The notes: generated by a model from the sequence alone, not told the origin. A stretch of DNA of 64,000 nt from CAYNWT01 sp964450955 (GCA_964450955.1 CAYVFI010000008.1:112525-176524), one strand, 5' to 3'. Shown: positions 8,474 to 16,983, numbered from the stretch's first letter. Program-made: numbers and translations.

Positions 8474-8827
8474 TTAAGATCCGGTCGGAGCAGAAGCAGG
8501 TGTTCCTTCCGCGGTTGGTCGAGACACTGTGATACAGTTGTCAAACGCGCCCGCGGCGTCATCGTCGCTGTCGCAAAAATCAGTTTGGTCCAGGTAGTCC
8601 ATTCCTGCGGTCGATGCTGAGTGACCAGTGATACCAAACAGCATGTAGCTTTGGTTCAGATCCTGTACTGCTCCGGCCACGTCAGAGAGTTCAGAGACGA
8701 CTGCGTCTCGAACCGAAGACATTCCGGCCAGTAGTCCGATCACTGCAATGGTCGCGATGAGGGTTAATTCAACCGAAATGATAAACCCGTGTTCTTCCTG
8801 CCAAATGCGTGAGATGTAGTGAGTCAT
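8474..8827 (-). CDS. Flp-like prepilin / pseudopilin
   Basis: Small single-helix protein (117 residues) with the layout of a type IVb prepilin: short charged leader ending in Gly (RIWQEEHG), then a hydrophobic helix starting FIISVELTLIATIAVIGLL. A longer frame exists upstream, but its extra 58 residues are polar and unlike any leader, so the ATG at 8827 was chosen. The Glu sits at +6 of the mature protein when cleaved after the Gly, one later than the usual +5. The mature part ends with an acidic loop bracketed by two cysteines (C-D-S-D-D-D-A-A-G-A-F-D-N-C) and a Ser/Thr/Pro tail. It is close to, but not in, the Tad operons. It may be the pilus subunit or a minor pilin. Confidence 0.7.
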   Translation of the reverse strand: MTHYISRIWQEEHGFIISVELTLIATIAVIGLLAGMSSVRDAVVSELSDVAGAVQDLNQSYMLFGITGHSASTAGMDYLDQTDFCDSDDDAAGAFDNCITVSRPTAEGTPASAPTGS

Positions 8828-9129
8828 GTCTGGTCCGATTATTGTGTGGGCCCACGTTGCGGCAGGAATTGCCGCTTTGGATCGGGATCGGACCGTTTGG
8901 TGGACAGCATTGAGTAAACGTCTTTGCTTTCGGCTGTTTCCGCCGGTCCCCGGTAGGCCTATGAGGTCTCTGTCTATTGCGCTACGAGATTCGTTCCGCA
9001 CTTCGTCCGGTGAACACTGCCCATCCAGTCGGTGCTACGGATTCTTTGCTGTTGATTTGTTTAGCGCCGCAAAGGCGACATAATCAACGGACAACCATCC
9101 GACCGTCACCCAGCCTGGAGTACCAATCA
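8828..9129. other. Gene-free divergent region
   Basis: About 300 bp between the divergent pilin (-) and DUF1080 (+) genes. It carries GGAG (9117-9120) for the GTG start at 9130. I see no other gene, repeat or hairpin in it. Confidence 0.4.
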
Positions 9130-10410
9130 GTGAATCCTAATCGAACTGTTCGGCAAGCGATTTGTATCCTGCTCGCAACCAGTCCTCTTGCGACCGCTGA
9201 GATTGGTGTCGGAGCCAAACCAATTCCCGGCGCGCGAGTTATCCTGGATGGTTCAAGGCAAATGTTGGATCGCAATTGGACTTACTGGGAAGGCCCGCGC
9301 TTCGCCTCGAAGCTTCCCATCAAGTGGAAGGTCGTCGACGATCCGGTCAGGAAGGGCGGCAAGGCCATTATGACGGATGATCCTGTTGCGGCGGGTGGCA
9401 AGTACGGAACCGCAGACATTGTCACAAAAAAGAAGTACCGAGACTTCCGATTGCACGTCGAGTTCCTGGTCACAAAGAAAGGCGGGAACAGTGGCGTGTA
9501 TCTACAAAATCGATACGAAATTCAGGTTCTCGACGGTGACAAAACCAGGCACGGAATGGGCGCGGTTATTAACGAAACCGAATCGCCTTACGCGGCGTAC
9601 AACGGCGTCGGCAAATGGAACGCGTACGACATCAATTTCCGCGCCGCGCGATTTCGGGATGGGAAGCGAACCGAGAAGGCCATCGTCACGATGTACTTCA
9701 ACGGAAAGAAGGTTCACAAGAACCAACGCATCAGCAAAGTTTGGGGTGGAGCCAACTCAGGAATCGACGGTGGCAACGACAATGGCAACGGAATCACCGA
9801 CACACCCGGCGGACTGAAGCTGCAGTGCGAAGGTCATGATGTGCGTTACCGCAACATCTGGATTGTCGAAACTGATTTCAAGAAGCCGTCAACCGACTTC
9901 AAAGAACCCATCACCAAAGCGTCCATGAAAAACGCGAACAACGCTGTCGGCCCCACGCCACCGGAATCGATCAGGCAATGGGCAAACGCTGCCAAAGGAA
10001 TTCATCCGAAGTACAGACCGACCGGCGATAAACTGCTGGTGGGCCAGACCGGTCGGTACCACATTTACACAGACAAATCCGGCTGGAACATTCTCATGAC
10101 CTCGAAAGGGAAAATGAAGTTCTCCGGGAAACTCATCGTGCACGGCGGCAAATTCTCGCGCGTGCAAACAGTTGGGTTCGAAAAGAAAAACGACACCATG
10201 ACCGTCGCGCCGGACAAGAAGTCTCTGGAATTCAACATCCAGACGGCCGGTTCGTTTGATGGTTTCGAATTCACCGTGAAGGAAAAAGATGCCTGGGTTG
10301 AGTTCGAACTAATGCAGGGGAAATTTAAACGCCCGAAGAAAATTTTCATCGGCAGGAAAGCAGCGAACCCAAAGAATGGCCACTTCGCTTTGCCTGCTCG
10401 GACCCAGTAA
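9130..10410 (+). CDS. Secreted DUF1080 (3-keto-disaccharide hydrolase family) protein
   Basis: DUF1080 proteins have a concanavalin-like fold and are abundant in planctomycetes, where members hydrolyse 3-keto-glycosides or bind glycans. Here the domain spans about residues 45-270: WTYWEGPRFASKLPIKWKV, YRDFRLHVEFLVTKKGGNSG (the usual F-x-L-x-x-E-F-x-x-x...GNSG motif), VYLQNRYEIQVLDG, and AYNGVGKWNAYDINFRAARF. The C-terminal 150 residues are of unknown type. The GTG at 9130 was chosen because GGAG lies 9 bp before it and it opens directly on a signal peptide (RQAICILLATSPLATA). An ATA/ATG-type extension 153 bp upstream is unlikely. Presumably periplasmic or surface-exposed. It stands alone, without a transporter or sugar dehydrogenase beside it. 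Confidence 0.88.
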   Translation: MNPNRTVRQAICILLATSPLATAEIGVGAKPIPGARVILDGSRQMLDRNWTYWEGPRFASKLPIKWKVVDDPVRKGGKAIMTDDPVAAGGKYGTADIVTKKKYRDFRLHVEFLVTKKGGNSGVYLQNRYEIQVLDGDKTRHGMGAVINETESPYAAYNGVGKWNAYDINFRAARFRDGKRTEKAIVTMYFNGKKVHKNQRISKVWGGANSGIDGGNDNGNGITDTPGGLKLQCEGHDVRYRNIWIVETDFKKPSTDFKEPITKASMKNANNAVGPTPPESIRQWANAAKGIHPKYRPTGDKLLVGQTGRYHIYTDKSGWNILMTSKGKMKFSGKLIVHGGKFSRVQTVGFEKKNDTMTVAPDKKSLEFNIQTAGSFDGFEFTVKEKDAWVEFELMQGKFKRPKKIFIGRKAANPKNGHFALPARTQ

Positions 10411-10421
10411 GTCACGATCGT

Positions 10422-10961
10422 TCAACGAGCGTTGAACGATCGCATCACATCGCCATTCACTGGATTCAGCTGATCACCGCTGACGATCTTCCAGCGGGAT
10501 TCGGTTTTCTTCCACTTCACCAGCCAACTTGTGGGCCCTGTTTGCGACGCTCCGTTCCTGATATTGACGGTTCCGTTCGCGCGAAACTTACTGGTCGCTT
10601 TGTTGCCTGTGACGTCTATCCGGACGCCCTTGATCCGCAGCGTCTGGACATCGACCCTGTCCAGGGCCTGTTGGACGAGTTCTATTGAAATCTCGCCGCC
10701 GGTATCAAAGTAACTCAAGGCGCGAGATCCATCGCCTTTGATGAAGGCGTCCGCCAATTCGTGAATTGATCCGGCGACCTGTTCTTTATCGGTCTCAATC
10801 ATTCGATGAGTGACCTGTGGAATCACAGCCAGAACCGCCATCAATCCGGCCGCTTGCCAGACTCGCTTCGCTCCCGATCGCATTGCGTTCCATGCAAGGA
10901 ATGCCGCCACAATCAGAAACATGATTGTCAGCGGCCACGGATTCTCAGTGAAGTATGTCAT
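10422..10961 (-). CDS. Small membrane protein with periplasmic/cytoplasmic NTF2-like domain
   Basis: 179-residue protein with two N-terminal membrane helices (PLTIMFLIVAAFLAWNAM and VWQAAGLMAVLAVIPQV) followed by a soluble alpha+beta domain. That domain (HELADAFIKGDGSRALSYF ... WLVKWKKTESRWKIVSGDQL) has the shape of the SnoaL/NTF2-like cone fold, in which small ligands or partners bind. The start at 10961 is preferred over one 54 bp upstream because AAGGA lies 7 bp in front of it. Function unknown; convergent with the DUF1080 gene and 11 bp from its end. Confidence 0.7.
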   Translation of the reverse strand: MTYFTENPWPLTIMFLIVAAFLAWNAMRSGAKRVWQAAGLMAVLAVIPQVTHRMIETDKEQVAGSIHELADAFIKGDGSRALSYFDTGGEISIELVQQALDRVDVQTLRIKGVRIDVTGNKATSKFRANGTVNIRNGASQTGPTSWLVKWKKTESRWKIVSGDQLNPVNGDVMRSFNAR

Positions 10962-11263
10962 GCGGTGTCCTTGTTGTTGCCGGAAGTATAGCTCCTGTTG
11001 TCGAGGCATCACCATCGCGCAGCAGCATGGTGTTACTTGAACACGCGAGCGCTACAGTTAGACCGCAGAAAATGTGGCTGTGATGGCGCAAACCCAAATG
11101 CGGCCAACAAGAAGAGACGCGGTACACACAGACCACATCCGGCAGAGTTCCATCACAGCCACCAAAATGAACGCTCGGTTGTCAGCGTTCGAACTATTGA
11201 TGCGCGACGGAACGAATCTTGTCTACGCGTTTCGAAGTTGTACGTACGAAATCTGACGTCAGA
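10962..11263. other. Gene-free stretch with 14-bp palindrome at its end
   Basis: About 300 bp between two - strand genes. A perfect palindrome ATCTGACGTCAGAT (11251-11264) lies just behind the HMA-MauE gene, touching its stop codon; it could be a weak stem or protein site. Two short overlapping frames (about 60 codons) look like noise. Nothing else seen. Confidence 0.4.
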
Positions 11264-11971
11264 TCAGATCACCAGTCGAAACAGAACCAGCATGGCCATG
11301 ATCGCCATGGTCAGATTTTCAATCAGCGTCACACGGGACATCGGCAGTTTGAACACAGTTCCCAGACACGCACACTGAATCTTCCGCTTCGAACGAATCG
11401 CGCCGATCACGCCGAAGCTGCCAATCAGCATCAGAACCAGCGTTGCGAAGTTGACCACCGTAGGCATCCACCGACCAAGATATGCGATCCCGAGAGTCAG
11501 TTCGATAAACGGATACGCCGCAGCATAGGCGCGAGATTGTTCGGCAATCAGATCGTAGGTTCGAAACGCTCTGGCAAACCCGCGCAGGTCCAGCAGTTTG
11601 AAGAACGCAAACGTCACGAAGAACAGCCCCATGAAGTCGCTCATCACAGCGGACTCAGCCAAAGTTCCGCCCGGGCGGATGGCCAGAATGACCGTCCCGC
11701 CGGTAATGAAGCCGACAATCAGCAACAGCGGGAAGTAAGTGACCAGCCAGTGCGTTTCTTTGACCTTCTGTTTGATGTCGTAGTCACCAACAGAACGGAC
11801 TGCCGACCGCAGTTCCTGCATCTTGATGCTTTTGCCAAGCTTCAGTTTTGCAACCGGTGGCTTAAGCGAAACAACAACCTGTTCAACCTGAGGAACACCT
11901 TCCAGCGCGGTCGTAATGCGACCAACGCAGCTCTCACAGTGCATCCCCGATATGGCTACCTCGTGTTTCAT
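11264..11971 (-). CDS. HMA metal-binding domain fused to MauE/DoxX-like membrane domain
   Basis: 235-residue membrane protein. Residues 1-65 form a heavy-metal-associated domain with the metal-binding motif GMHCESC (Cys 12 and 15), as in copper chaperones. Residues about 75-235 hold four hydrophobic segments with a MauE-like pattern (FARAFRTYDLIAEQSRAYAA, then PFIELTLGIAYL) and a CACLG motif that is typical of MauE/DoxX proteins linked to disulfide chemistry. The fusion suggests a membrane protein handling thiols or copper. It is divergent from the methyltransferase gene with only 25 bp between the start codons. Substrate and partner unknown. Confidence 0.8.
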   Translation of the reverse strand: MKHEVAISGMHCESCVGRITTALEGVPQVEQVVVSLKPPVAKLKLGKSIKMQELRSAVRSVGDYDIKQKVKETHWLVTYFPLLLIVGFITGGTVILAIRPGGTLAESAVMSDFMGLFFVTFAFFKLLDLRGFARAFRTYDLIAEQSRAYAAAYPFIELTLGIAYLGRWMPTVVNFATLVLMLIGSFGVIGAIRSKRKIQCACLGTVFKLPMSRVTLIENLTMAIMAMLVLFRLVI

Positions 11972-11996
11972 GCGAGCTCTGTGCTAATCTCTAAGA

Positions 11997-12680
11997 ATGT
12001 CTGCCCGCACGAAAGTTCAGCAATTGGCCCGCGAGTCTTACGACCGAGGTGATCCAATCGGATGGTTCGAACAGGTCTATCAACATGCCCGCGGTGATGC
12101 CGGTCAGGTGCCCTGGGCCGGTCAGCTACCTGATTGCAATCTTACGTCATGGTTATCAGGTGAGTATTCAGAAGCTGCGAAGAACACGCAGGCTTCTGCA
12201 TTGGTAGTGGCGTCTGGACTCGGAGATGACGCTGAAGCCTTAGCGAATGCGGGCTTTCGCGTGACAGCTTTCGACATCTCAAAAACCGCAATTGACTGGG
12301 CCAAATCACGGTTCCCGGACTCGACAGTTCAGTATGCCATTGAAGACCTGTTTGATCTACCGTCCGACTGGCAAAATTCGTTCGACTTTATTTTCGAATC
12401 CAGCACGCTGCAGGCGCTGCCGTGGAAACTCCGCAGTGAAGCAATTCGCTGTATCGTCTCGCTGCTAGCTGTTGGTGGAACCGCGCTAATTGTGACGCTT
12501 GGGCGAGATGAGGAAGATGACGCCGGTCAGCTGCCGTGGCCGTTGACGCGTAAAGAACTGGACGAATTTACGGCAGAGGGCCTGCAGGAAATTTCGTTTC
12601 AGGATCTTACCTCCGAAAACGGTCGACGGCAGTTCGTTGCCACCTACCGCAAACCAAAGTCAGGCAACCCAGCCACATGA
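11997..12680 (+). CDS. Class I SAM-dependent methyltransferase, thiopurine/TPMT-like
   Basis: Cytoplasmic enzyme of 227 residues. The N-terminal WFEQVYQHARGDAGQVPW pattern and general layout resemble TPMT/TehB-like methyltransferases. The SAM site is visible as ALVVASGLGDDAEALANAGF (motif I), VTAFDISKTAIDWAK (acidic residue after beta2) and FDFIFESSTLQALP (motif post-II). Motif I has Ser-Gly-Leu-Gly rather than the common Gly-Cys-Gly. The last base overlaps the next gene by 4 bp (ATGA), so it is co-transcribed with the MOSC protein. The natural substrate cannot be read from sequence; a detoxifying role for thiol, selenite or tellurite compounds is possible but only suggested by the family. 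Confidence 0.8.
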   Translation: MSARTKVQQLARESYDRGDPIGWFEQVYQHARGDAGQVPWAGQLPDCNLTSWLSGEYSEAAKNTQASALVVASGLGDDAEALANAGFRVTAFDISKTAIDWAKSRFPDSTVQYAIEDLFDLPSDWQNSFDFIFESSTLQALPWKLRSEAIRCIVSLLAVGGTALIVTLGRDEEDDAGQLPWPLTRKELDEFTAEGLQEISFQDLTSENGRRQFVATYRKPKSGNPAT

Positions 12681-13495
12681 TCACCGTCAGCGAACTTTAC
12701 TACTACCCAATCAAATCCTGCGCGGGCACGCCAGTTGAATCGGTGGACATCACTCGTCACGGTCTGGCAGACGACCGCATGCTGATGGTCGTTCGCGCGG
12801 ACGGAAAGTTCATGTCGCAACGCGAGTTACCGCAGATGTGTTTGATTGAACCACGCGTGCTGGAGAACCAGATCTCATTAAAAGCGCCGGGTATGCCGGA
12901 GTTTGGTTTTTCGGCAACGCAGGAAGGTTCAGCCGTCACGACAAGGGTCTGGGGCGACGATGTTCGGGGCATCGTTCAGTCGGCTGATGTGAATGAGTGG
13001 CTGAGTACTTATTTGAAATCGCACGTGCAGCTGGTGGCGTTTGATGAAGGGTTTGAGCGTAAAGTTGATGGTGATTTTGCTGTCGCGGACACCGACGTGG
13101 TTGGCTTCGCTGATGGGTTCTCCATGCTGCTGATCTCCGCGGAATCTTTAGAACATCTCAACGCAAAACTGAATACGCCCGTCGATATGAACCGGTTCCG
13201 TCCCAACATCGTGGTTACCGGTTGTGATCCGCACGCGGAAGATACATGGAAAGAGCTCACCGTCGGCGACATTCCCATGTCGGGTGTGAAACCGTGTGCT
13301 CGATGCGCAGTGATTGGGGTCGAACAGAAAACGGGCGAACGGGGAACTCAGCCGACAGCGGTTCTGGCTGAATACCGACGATTCACCAACGGTGTGATGT
13401 TTGGCATGAACATGATTCACCACGCAACCGGCCGGATTTCAGTCGGAGACCAGGTCAGCGTGACCGCCCAGCATGACGCCGGCTGGCTGGCTTAG
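12677..13495 (+). CDS. MOSC domain protein (YcbX-like, no ferredoxin domain)
   Basis: 272 residues with an N-terminal MOSC beta-barrel (ELYYYPIKSCAGTPVESVDI, then HGLADDRMLMVVRADGKFMS) and the MOSC core, whose molybdenum-cofactor cysteine is in GVKPCARCAVIGVEQKTGE. YcbX and the mitochondrial mARC proteins of this family reduce N-hydroxylated compounds using a molybdenum cofactor. Unlike E. coli YcbX there is no C-terminal 2Fe-2S domain, so an outside electron donor is needed. It overlaps the methyltransferase gene by 4 bp, which suggests a shared detoxification or sulfur-linked role. Good family confidence; reaction inferred. Confidence 0.87.
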   Translation: MITVSELYYYPIKSCAGTPVESVDITRHGLADDRMLMVVRADGKFMSQRELPQMCLIEPRVLENQISLKAPGMPEFGFSATQEGSAVTTRVWGDDVRGIVQSADVNEWLSTYLKSHVQLVAFDEGFERKVDGDFAVADTDVVGFADGFSMLLISAESLEHLNAKLNTPVDMNRFRPNIVVTGCDPHAEDTWKELTVGDIPMSGVKPCARCAVIGVEQKTGERGTQPTAVLAEYRRFTNGVMFGMNMIHHATGRISVGDQVSVTAQHDAGWLA

Positions 13496-13505
13496 TTGGT
13501 ACCCG

Positions 13506-13527
13506 ACTTCGCCCTATGTGGCGAAGT
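13506..13527 (+). terminator. Possible hairpin after the MOSC gene
   Basis: ACTTCGCC (13506-13513) pairs with GGCGAAGT (13520-13527) over a 6-base loop, 11 bp after the MOSC stop. A CTTTT run follows about 15 bp later, too far for a classical intrinsic terminator, so the call is tentative. Confidence 0.4.
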
Positions 13528-13657
13528 TGTGCGGGCAGCTTTTCCCCGGCCACCTGAAGCGTTAAAACGGGATCGTGGTGTTACTTTAGACCTGACTATG
13601 CGGTTAACCCACACAGCGGTCGCTTAACTTTGCCCGGCATGTAGACGCGAGTCGTGT

Positions 13658-15052
13658 TTGTCTGACACTCCAACATTTCCCAACACGAATGATTCGAACG
13701 TCAGTCCTGAACTGGCCGCCGAATTCATTACCGTGCGCATTCGATGGTTTGGATTGTGTGTTGGATACATTCTGGTTAACGCACTTGGCCGCGAGACAAA
13801 CAATCAGGCCGCGCTCAACTGGATTCTGACACTCGGTGCGATTTACGCGCTGATTGATACTTTGTTGAGTGTCAGGCGGCGCGTGTTTCTGGCTGAGTTC
13901 CGGTTGCTGGTTTCCGTGATGGAAGCCATTTTCATTGGTCTGCTTTGTTACTTCGACACGGGAGTCGCCAGTCCGTTTCGGTTTTACTACTTCCTGTCGC
14001 TGCTGGTCTGCGCGATGCGGCACGCGCCGGTGATTACGTTCGCTACGTTTGGTCTGCACAGCATGGGCTACGTGCTGCTGGCATGGGGAATTGGAATCAC
14101 GAACCGCGACGACTGGGTTCTACTGGTCATGATGACCGTCTTCATGGCGTGGGTGACCTGGGCCGTCACATCGCTGACTGGTTTAATGAAAACGACGGGC
14201 CGCCGGTTGGTCGAAGTCAACGCCGCGCTAACCGAAAACCAACGTTTGCTTGAACAACGCATTCGCGAACGCACCGAAGAGCTGCAGGAATCGCAGGCCG
14301 TACTGGTTCAGCAGGAAAAGCAATCCGCGTTTGGACTACTGGCCGCCGGCATCGCGCACGAAGTTGGCAACCCGTTGGCTGCCATTAGTTCCCTTGTCCA
14401 AATGTTGAAACGCCGAGACATCGACGACAACACGCGCGAACGCTTGGGGCTGGTTGACGAACAATTGCTGCGCATCCAACGCACGTTGCGAGAACTTATC
14501 GACTTCAGCCGACCGGCTCAGGCTCAACCAACTGTTTCCGACGTTCATGAGGTCATCAACGCGGCTCTGAATATTGCGAAATACTACAAACGTCGCAAAG
14601 GGCGGATTATTGAAACTGAGTTTGACGAATCGCTTGGCCCGCTGCGATTAGTCCGCGACCAGCTGGTTCAGGTCATCCTGAATCTCATCCTGAACGCGCT
14701 GGATGCGACGGATGAAGGCGGTCGAATTGACATCCGCACGTCTCAGGAAACGTGTGTCGATGAAGCCTGCTGGACTCGGATTGACGTTGTCGATAATGGC
14801 CATGGCATTGATGCGGCTAAACAGGGTGAACTGTTCCGTCCGTATTTCACGACAAAAGAAACAGGTACAGGGCTAGGACTGTTTGTTTGTCGGCGTATCA
14901 TCGAACAAATACTTGGGGGGCGGATTGAACTGGCCGCCTCCGATTCAACCGGAACAACATTTTCCGTCTGGCTGCGTGGTGAACCGCCAACGCCGTCCGA
15001 TGGTGATCATAAATCAACAGAATCCCAATCAATCGGGGAACTGACGAGGTAA
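13658..15052 (+). CDS. Membrane sensor histidine kinase (NtrB-like)
   Basis: 464-residue sensor kinase. Residues 25-175 form about six membrane helices, followed by a coiled coil (LTENQRLLEQRIRERTEELQ) and the dimerisation/phosphoacceptor helix FGLLAAGIAHEVGNPLAAIS with the phospho-His at 234 and the H-E-x-x-N-P pattern of NtrB-type kinases. The ATPase lobe shows QVILNLILNALDATD (N box), VVDNGHGID (G1), FFTTKETGTGLGL-like F/G2 region (PYFTTKETGTGLGLFVCRRI). It starts with TTG; no better start fits upstream because of an in-frame stop at 13642. It is followed after 2 bp by its response regulator. The signal is unknown; the membrane part resembles no named sensor. Confidence 0.9.
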   Translation: MSDTPTFPNTNDSNVSPELAAEFITVRIRWFGLCVGYILVNALGRETNNQAALNWILTLGAIYALIDTLLSVRRRVFLAEFRLLVSVMEAIFIGLLCYFDTGVASPFRFYYFLSLLVCAMRHAPVITFATFGLHSMGYVLLAWGIGITNRDDWVLLVMMTVFMAWVTWAVTSLTGLMKTTGRRLVEVNAALTENQRLLEQRIRERTEELQESQAVLVQQEKQSAFGLLAAGIAHEVGNPLAAISSLVQMLKRRDIDDNTRERLGLVDEQLLRIQRTLRELIDFSRPAQAQPTVSDVHEVINAALNIAKYYKRRKGRIIETEFDESLGPLRLVRDQLVQVILNLILNALDATDEGGRIDIRTSQETCVDEACWTRIDVVDNGHGIDAAKQGELFRPYFTTKETGTGLGLFVCRRIIEQILGGRIELAASDSTGTTFSVWLRGEPPTPSDGDHKSTESQSIGELTR

Positions 15053-15054
15053 CC

Positions 15055-16392
15055 GTGGCAAACCGCACGATTCTGATTACGGAAGATGAAGACATCATCC
15101 GTACAACTCTGGCCGAATTTCTCACCGCTGAGGGGTTCGAGGTCGTCACCGCATCAACTTGCGAAGAAGCGCTGACGGTTTCACGTGACCGTGATTTCGA
15201 GGTCGCTATTTGCGACGTTCAGTTGCCGGATGGCGATGGCGTCAAGCTGATGCGTCGCCTGCAAAAACTTAACAACGGCCTGTTTACGCTCATCATCACG
15301 GCGTATGCGACTGTCGAGAATGCGGTCGAAGCCTTCACCGGCGGCGCGTTTGATTACCTTACCAAGCCGGTTCTTTTTGACGATCTTCGCAACAAGCTGG
15401 AACGGCTATACCAGTTTCGCGATCTGTACCTGGAGAACCAGACACTCCGCAAAGAACTCGCCCGAGGTGACCAGTTCGCGGATATCATTGGTTCCAGCAA
15501 AGCTCTGGAAGAAGTCCAGACCACGATTCGCAAAGTCGCGATCACCAATTCGAACGTCCTGCTGGTCGGGGAGACGGGAACCGGAAAAGAACTTTTCGCC
15601 CGCGCCATCCACGCAGCGGGACCGAAAAAAGACGAGAAACTTCTGGTCGCCAACTGCGGAACCAGACCACTGGAACTATTGGAGGCGCAACTGTTTGGTT
15701 CGCAGTCCGGTTCGCAATCTGATCAGCTGGGTATCTTCCGCAACGCGGGCGATGGAACTGTGTTTCTTGACGAGATTGCCGAACTGCCGATGGGCATGCA
15801 ATCTGAATTGCTGCGTGCAATCGAGTACCAAGAAATCATGCCGGTCGGCGGTTCCGAAGCTGTCAAAGTCAGTGCTCGCATCATCGCCTCAACAACCCGC
15901 GACCTGATGCGTGAAGTCAGCGATGGAAACTTCCAGGAAGATTTGTTCTACCGTCTCGACGGAGTCAAGATTCGCATCCCGCCGTTGCGCGAACGGCTGG
16001 ACGACATTCCGGAGTTGGTCGACTACTTCGTCGCGCGGCATTCGCAGGCGATGGGGAAGCGAGTGACCGGTGCCTCCAGCGAAACCATCCGCCTTTTGAT
16101 GGCCGCGCACTGGAAAGGTAATGTCAGACAACTGGACAACGCCGTCGAACGCGCCGTCATGATGTGTGACGGAACGCAAATTGAACCAACAGACCTGCCG
16201 CCGGATTTGCTGGGGCTGGGACAGCCGCTGCCGGACACCGATGACTTGCGTTCGGCTCTTCGTCACTACGAACGCCTGCACATTACCCGAGTGTTGCGGC
16301 AATGGCCCGACAAACGGGAAGCAGCCAAACGTCTGAAGCTTGGTCTGTCCAGCCTCTACCGAAAGATCGAAGAACTGGGCATCAATCCGTAA
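15055..16392 (+). CDS. NtrC-type response regulator lacking the GAFTGA loop
   Basis: 445 residues: receiver domain 1-125 (phospho-Asp 54 in AICDVQLPDGDG, Lys 104 in YLTKP), AAA+ domain about 140-380 and a Fis-type HTH at the C-terminus (AAKRLKLGLSSLYRKIEELG). Walker A GETGTGKE (172-179) and Walker B TVFLDEIAEL (235-244) are intact, as is FYRLDGVKIRIPPLRER. In canonical sigma54 activators the sequence after LFG is H-E-x-G-A-F-T-G-A; here it is LFGSQSGSQSDQLGIFRN (213-230), so the sigma54-contacting loop is gone. It therefore probably regulates by DNA binding without sigma54 (as known for some GAFTGA-less members such as TyrR or RhodoNtrC-like). GTG start, 2 bp after the kinase. Confidence 0.92.
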   Translation: MANRTILITEDEDIIRTTLAEFLTAEGFEVVTASTCEEALTVSRDRDFEVAICDVQLPDGDGVKLMRRLQKLNNGLFTLIITAYATVENAVEAFTGGAFDYLTKPVLFDDLRNKLERLYQFRDLYLENQTLRKELARGDQFADIIGSSKALEEVQTTIRKVAITNSNVLLVGETGTGKELFARAIHAAGPKKDEKLLVANCGTRPLELLEAQLFGSQSGSQSDQLGIFRNAGDGTVFLDEIAELPMGMQSELLRAIEYQEIMPVGGSEAVKVSARIIASTTRDLMREVSDGNFQEDLFYRLDGVKIRIPPLRERLDDIPELVDYFVARHSQAMGKRVTGASSETIRLLMAAHWKGNVRQLDNAVERAVMMCDGTQIEPTDLPPDLLGLGQPLPDTDDLRSALRHYERLHITRVLRQWPDKREAAKRLKLGLSSLYRKIEELGINP

Positions 16393-16563
16393 GGGTGAAT
16401 GCGTTGTGAGTTCAGGACTCGTCAGATGTTTCGATGCAAACTGCGATGGAGCGCACCCAGCGACGGCCAGGTTTAACCCGTGGCCAAAGGCGAGGCCGAA
16501 CCAACCCGGGCAGCCTCCGCAGGCCGGGGTCGCCACCACGGCCAACATCGCCCAAACTGAGGA

Positions 16564-16968
16564 TTAGAACTGTCGGAAATACCGTTTCGGATCCGACGGC
16601 TGCGTTTCGGTCCAGTAACTTTCCGCTTCCGGTTTGAACTTCCGTCCCATGCCATCATGGCCGAATAGTCGGGCCAGCAACCCGATGGGAGTGACCACCA
16701 GGAAGTAGACGATGCTGGCCATGACGTACGACATGACCCAGCCGATCGGAAACGCGGCCAGCATCCATGCGGCGTACAGCGGCGCGGTGGCCCGTGGTTT
16801 TATCAAGCCGATTACCGCGACGGCGACGCTAACTGCGATAACAGCAATTCCTGCGGTGTCGTAACCGGATTTGTTAAGCCACCAGGCAACTGCGAGGGCC
16901 AGCACCAATTGGCACCCGGCAAACACGCGCGCTTCGTTGTCGGTGGCTTTGAGTTTAAGGTCCAGCAT
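16564..16968 (-). CDS. SxtJ-like small membrane protein
   Basis: 134-residue membrane protein with four hydrophobic segments (from RVFAGCQLVLALAVAWWL to VYFLVVTPIGLLARLFG) and a polar C-terminus holding KPEAESYWTETQPSDPKRYF. This size and C-terminal WxxRxx-P-like tail fit the SxtJ family, which sits next to NodU-type carbamoyltransferases in many genomes. It starts 15 bp behind the carbamoyltransferase stop, so the two are one operon. The role of SxtJ is not established; partnership with the transferase is inferred from conserved neighbourhood. Confidence 0.75.
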   Translation of the reverse strand: MLDLKLKATDNEARVFAGCQLVLALAVAWWLNKSGYDTAGIAVIAVSVAVAVIGLIKPRATAPLYAAWMLAAFPIGWVMSYVMASIVYFLVVTPIGLLARLFGHDGMGRKFKPEAESYWTETQPSDPKRYFRQF

Positions 16969-16983
16969 TGTTGCGGTTCTAAG

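Noticed and set aside
8828..9001. Extended N-terminus of the pilin frame
   Set aside because: The extra 58 residues are unlike a prepilin leader; the ATG at 8827 gives a normal one.
11219..12052. 277-codon + strand frame over the HMA-MauE gene
   Set aside because: It is antisense to a gene with clear HMA and membrane motifs; its protein is low-quality, Gln/Arg-rich with no domain.
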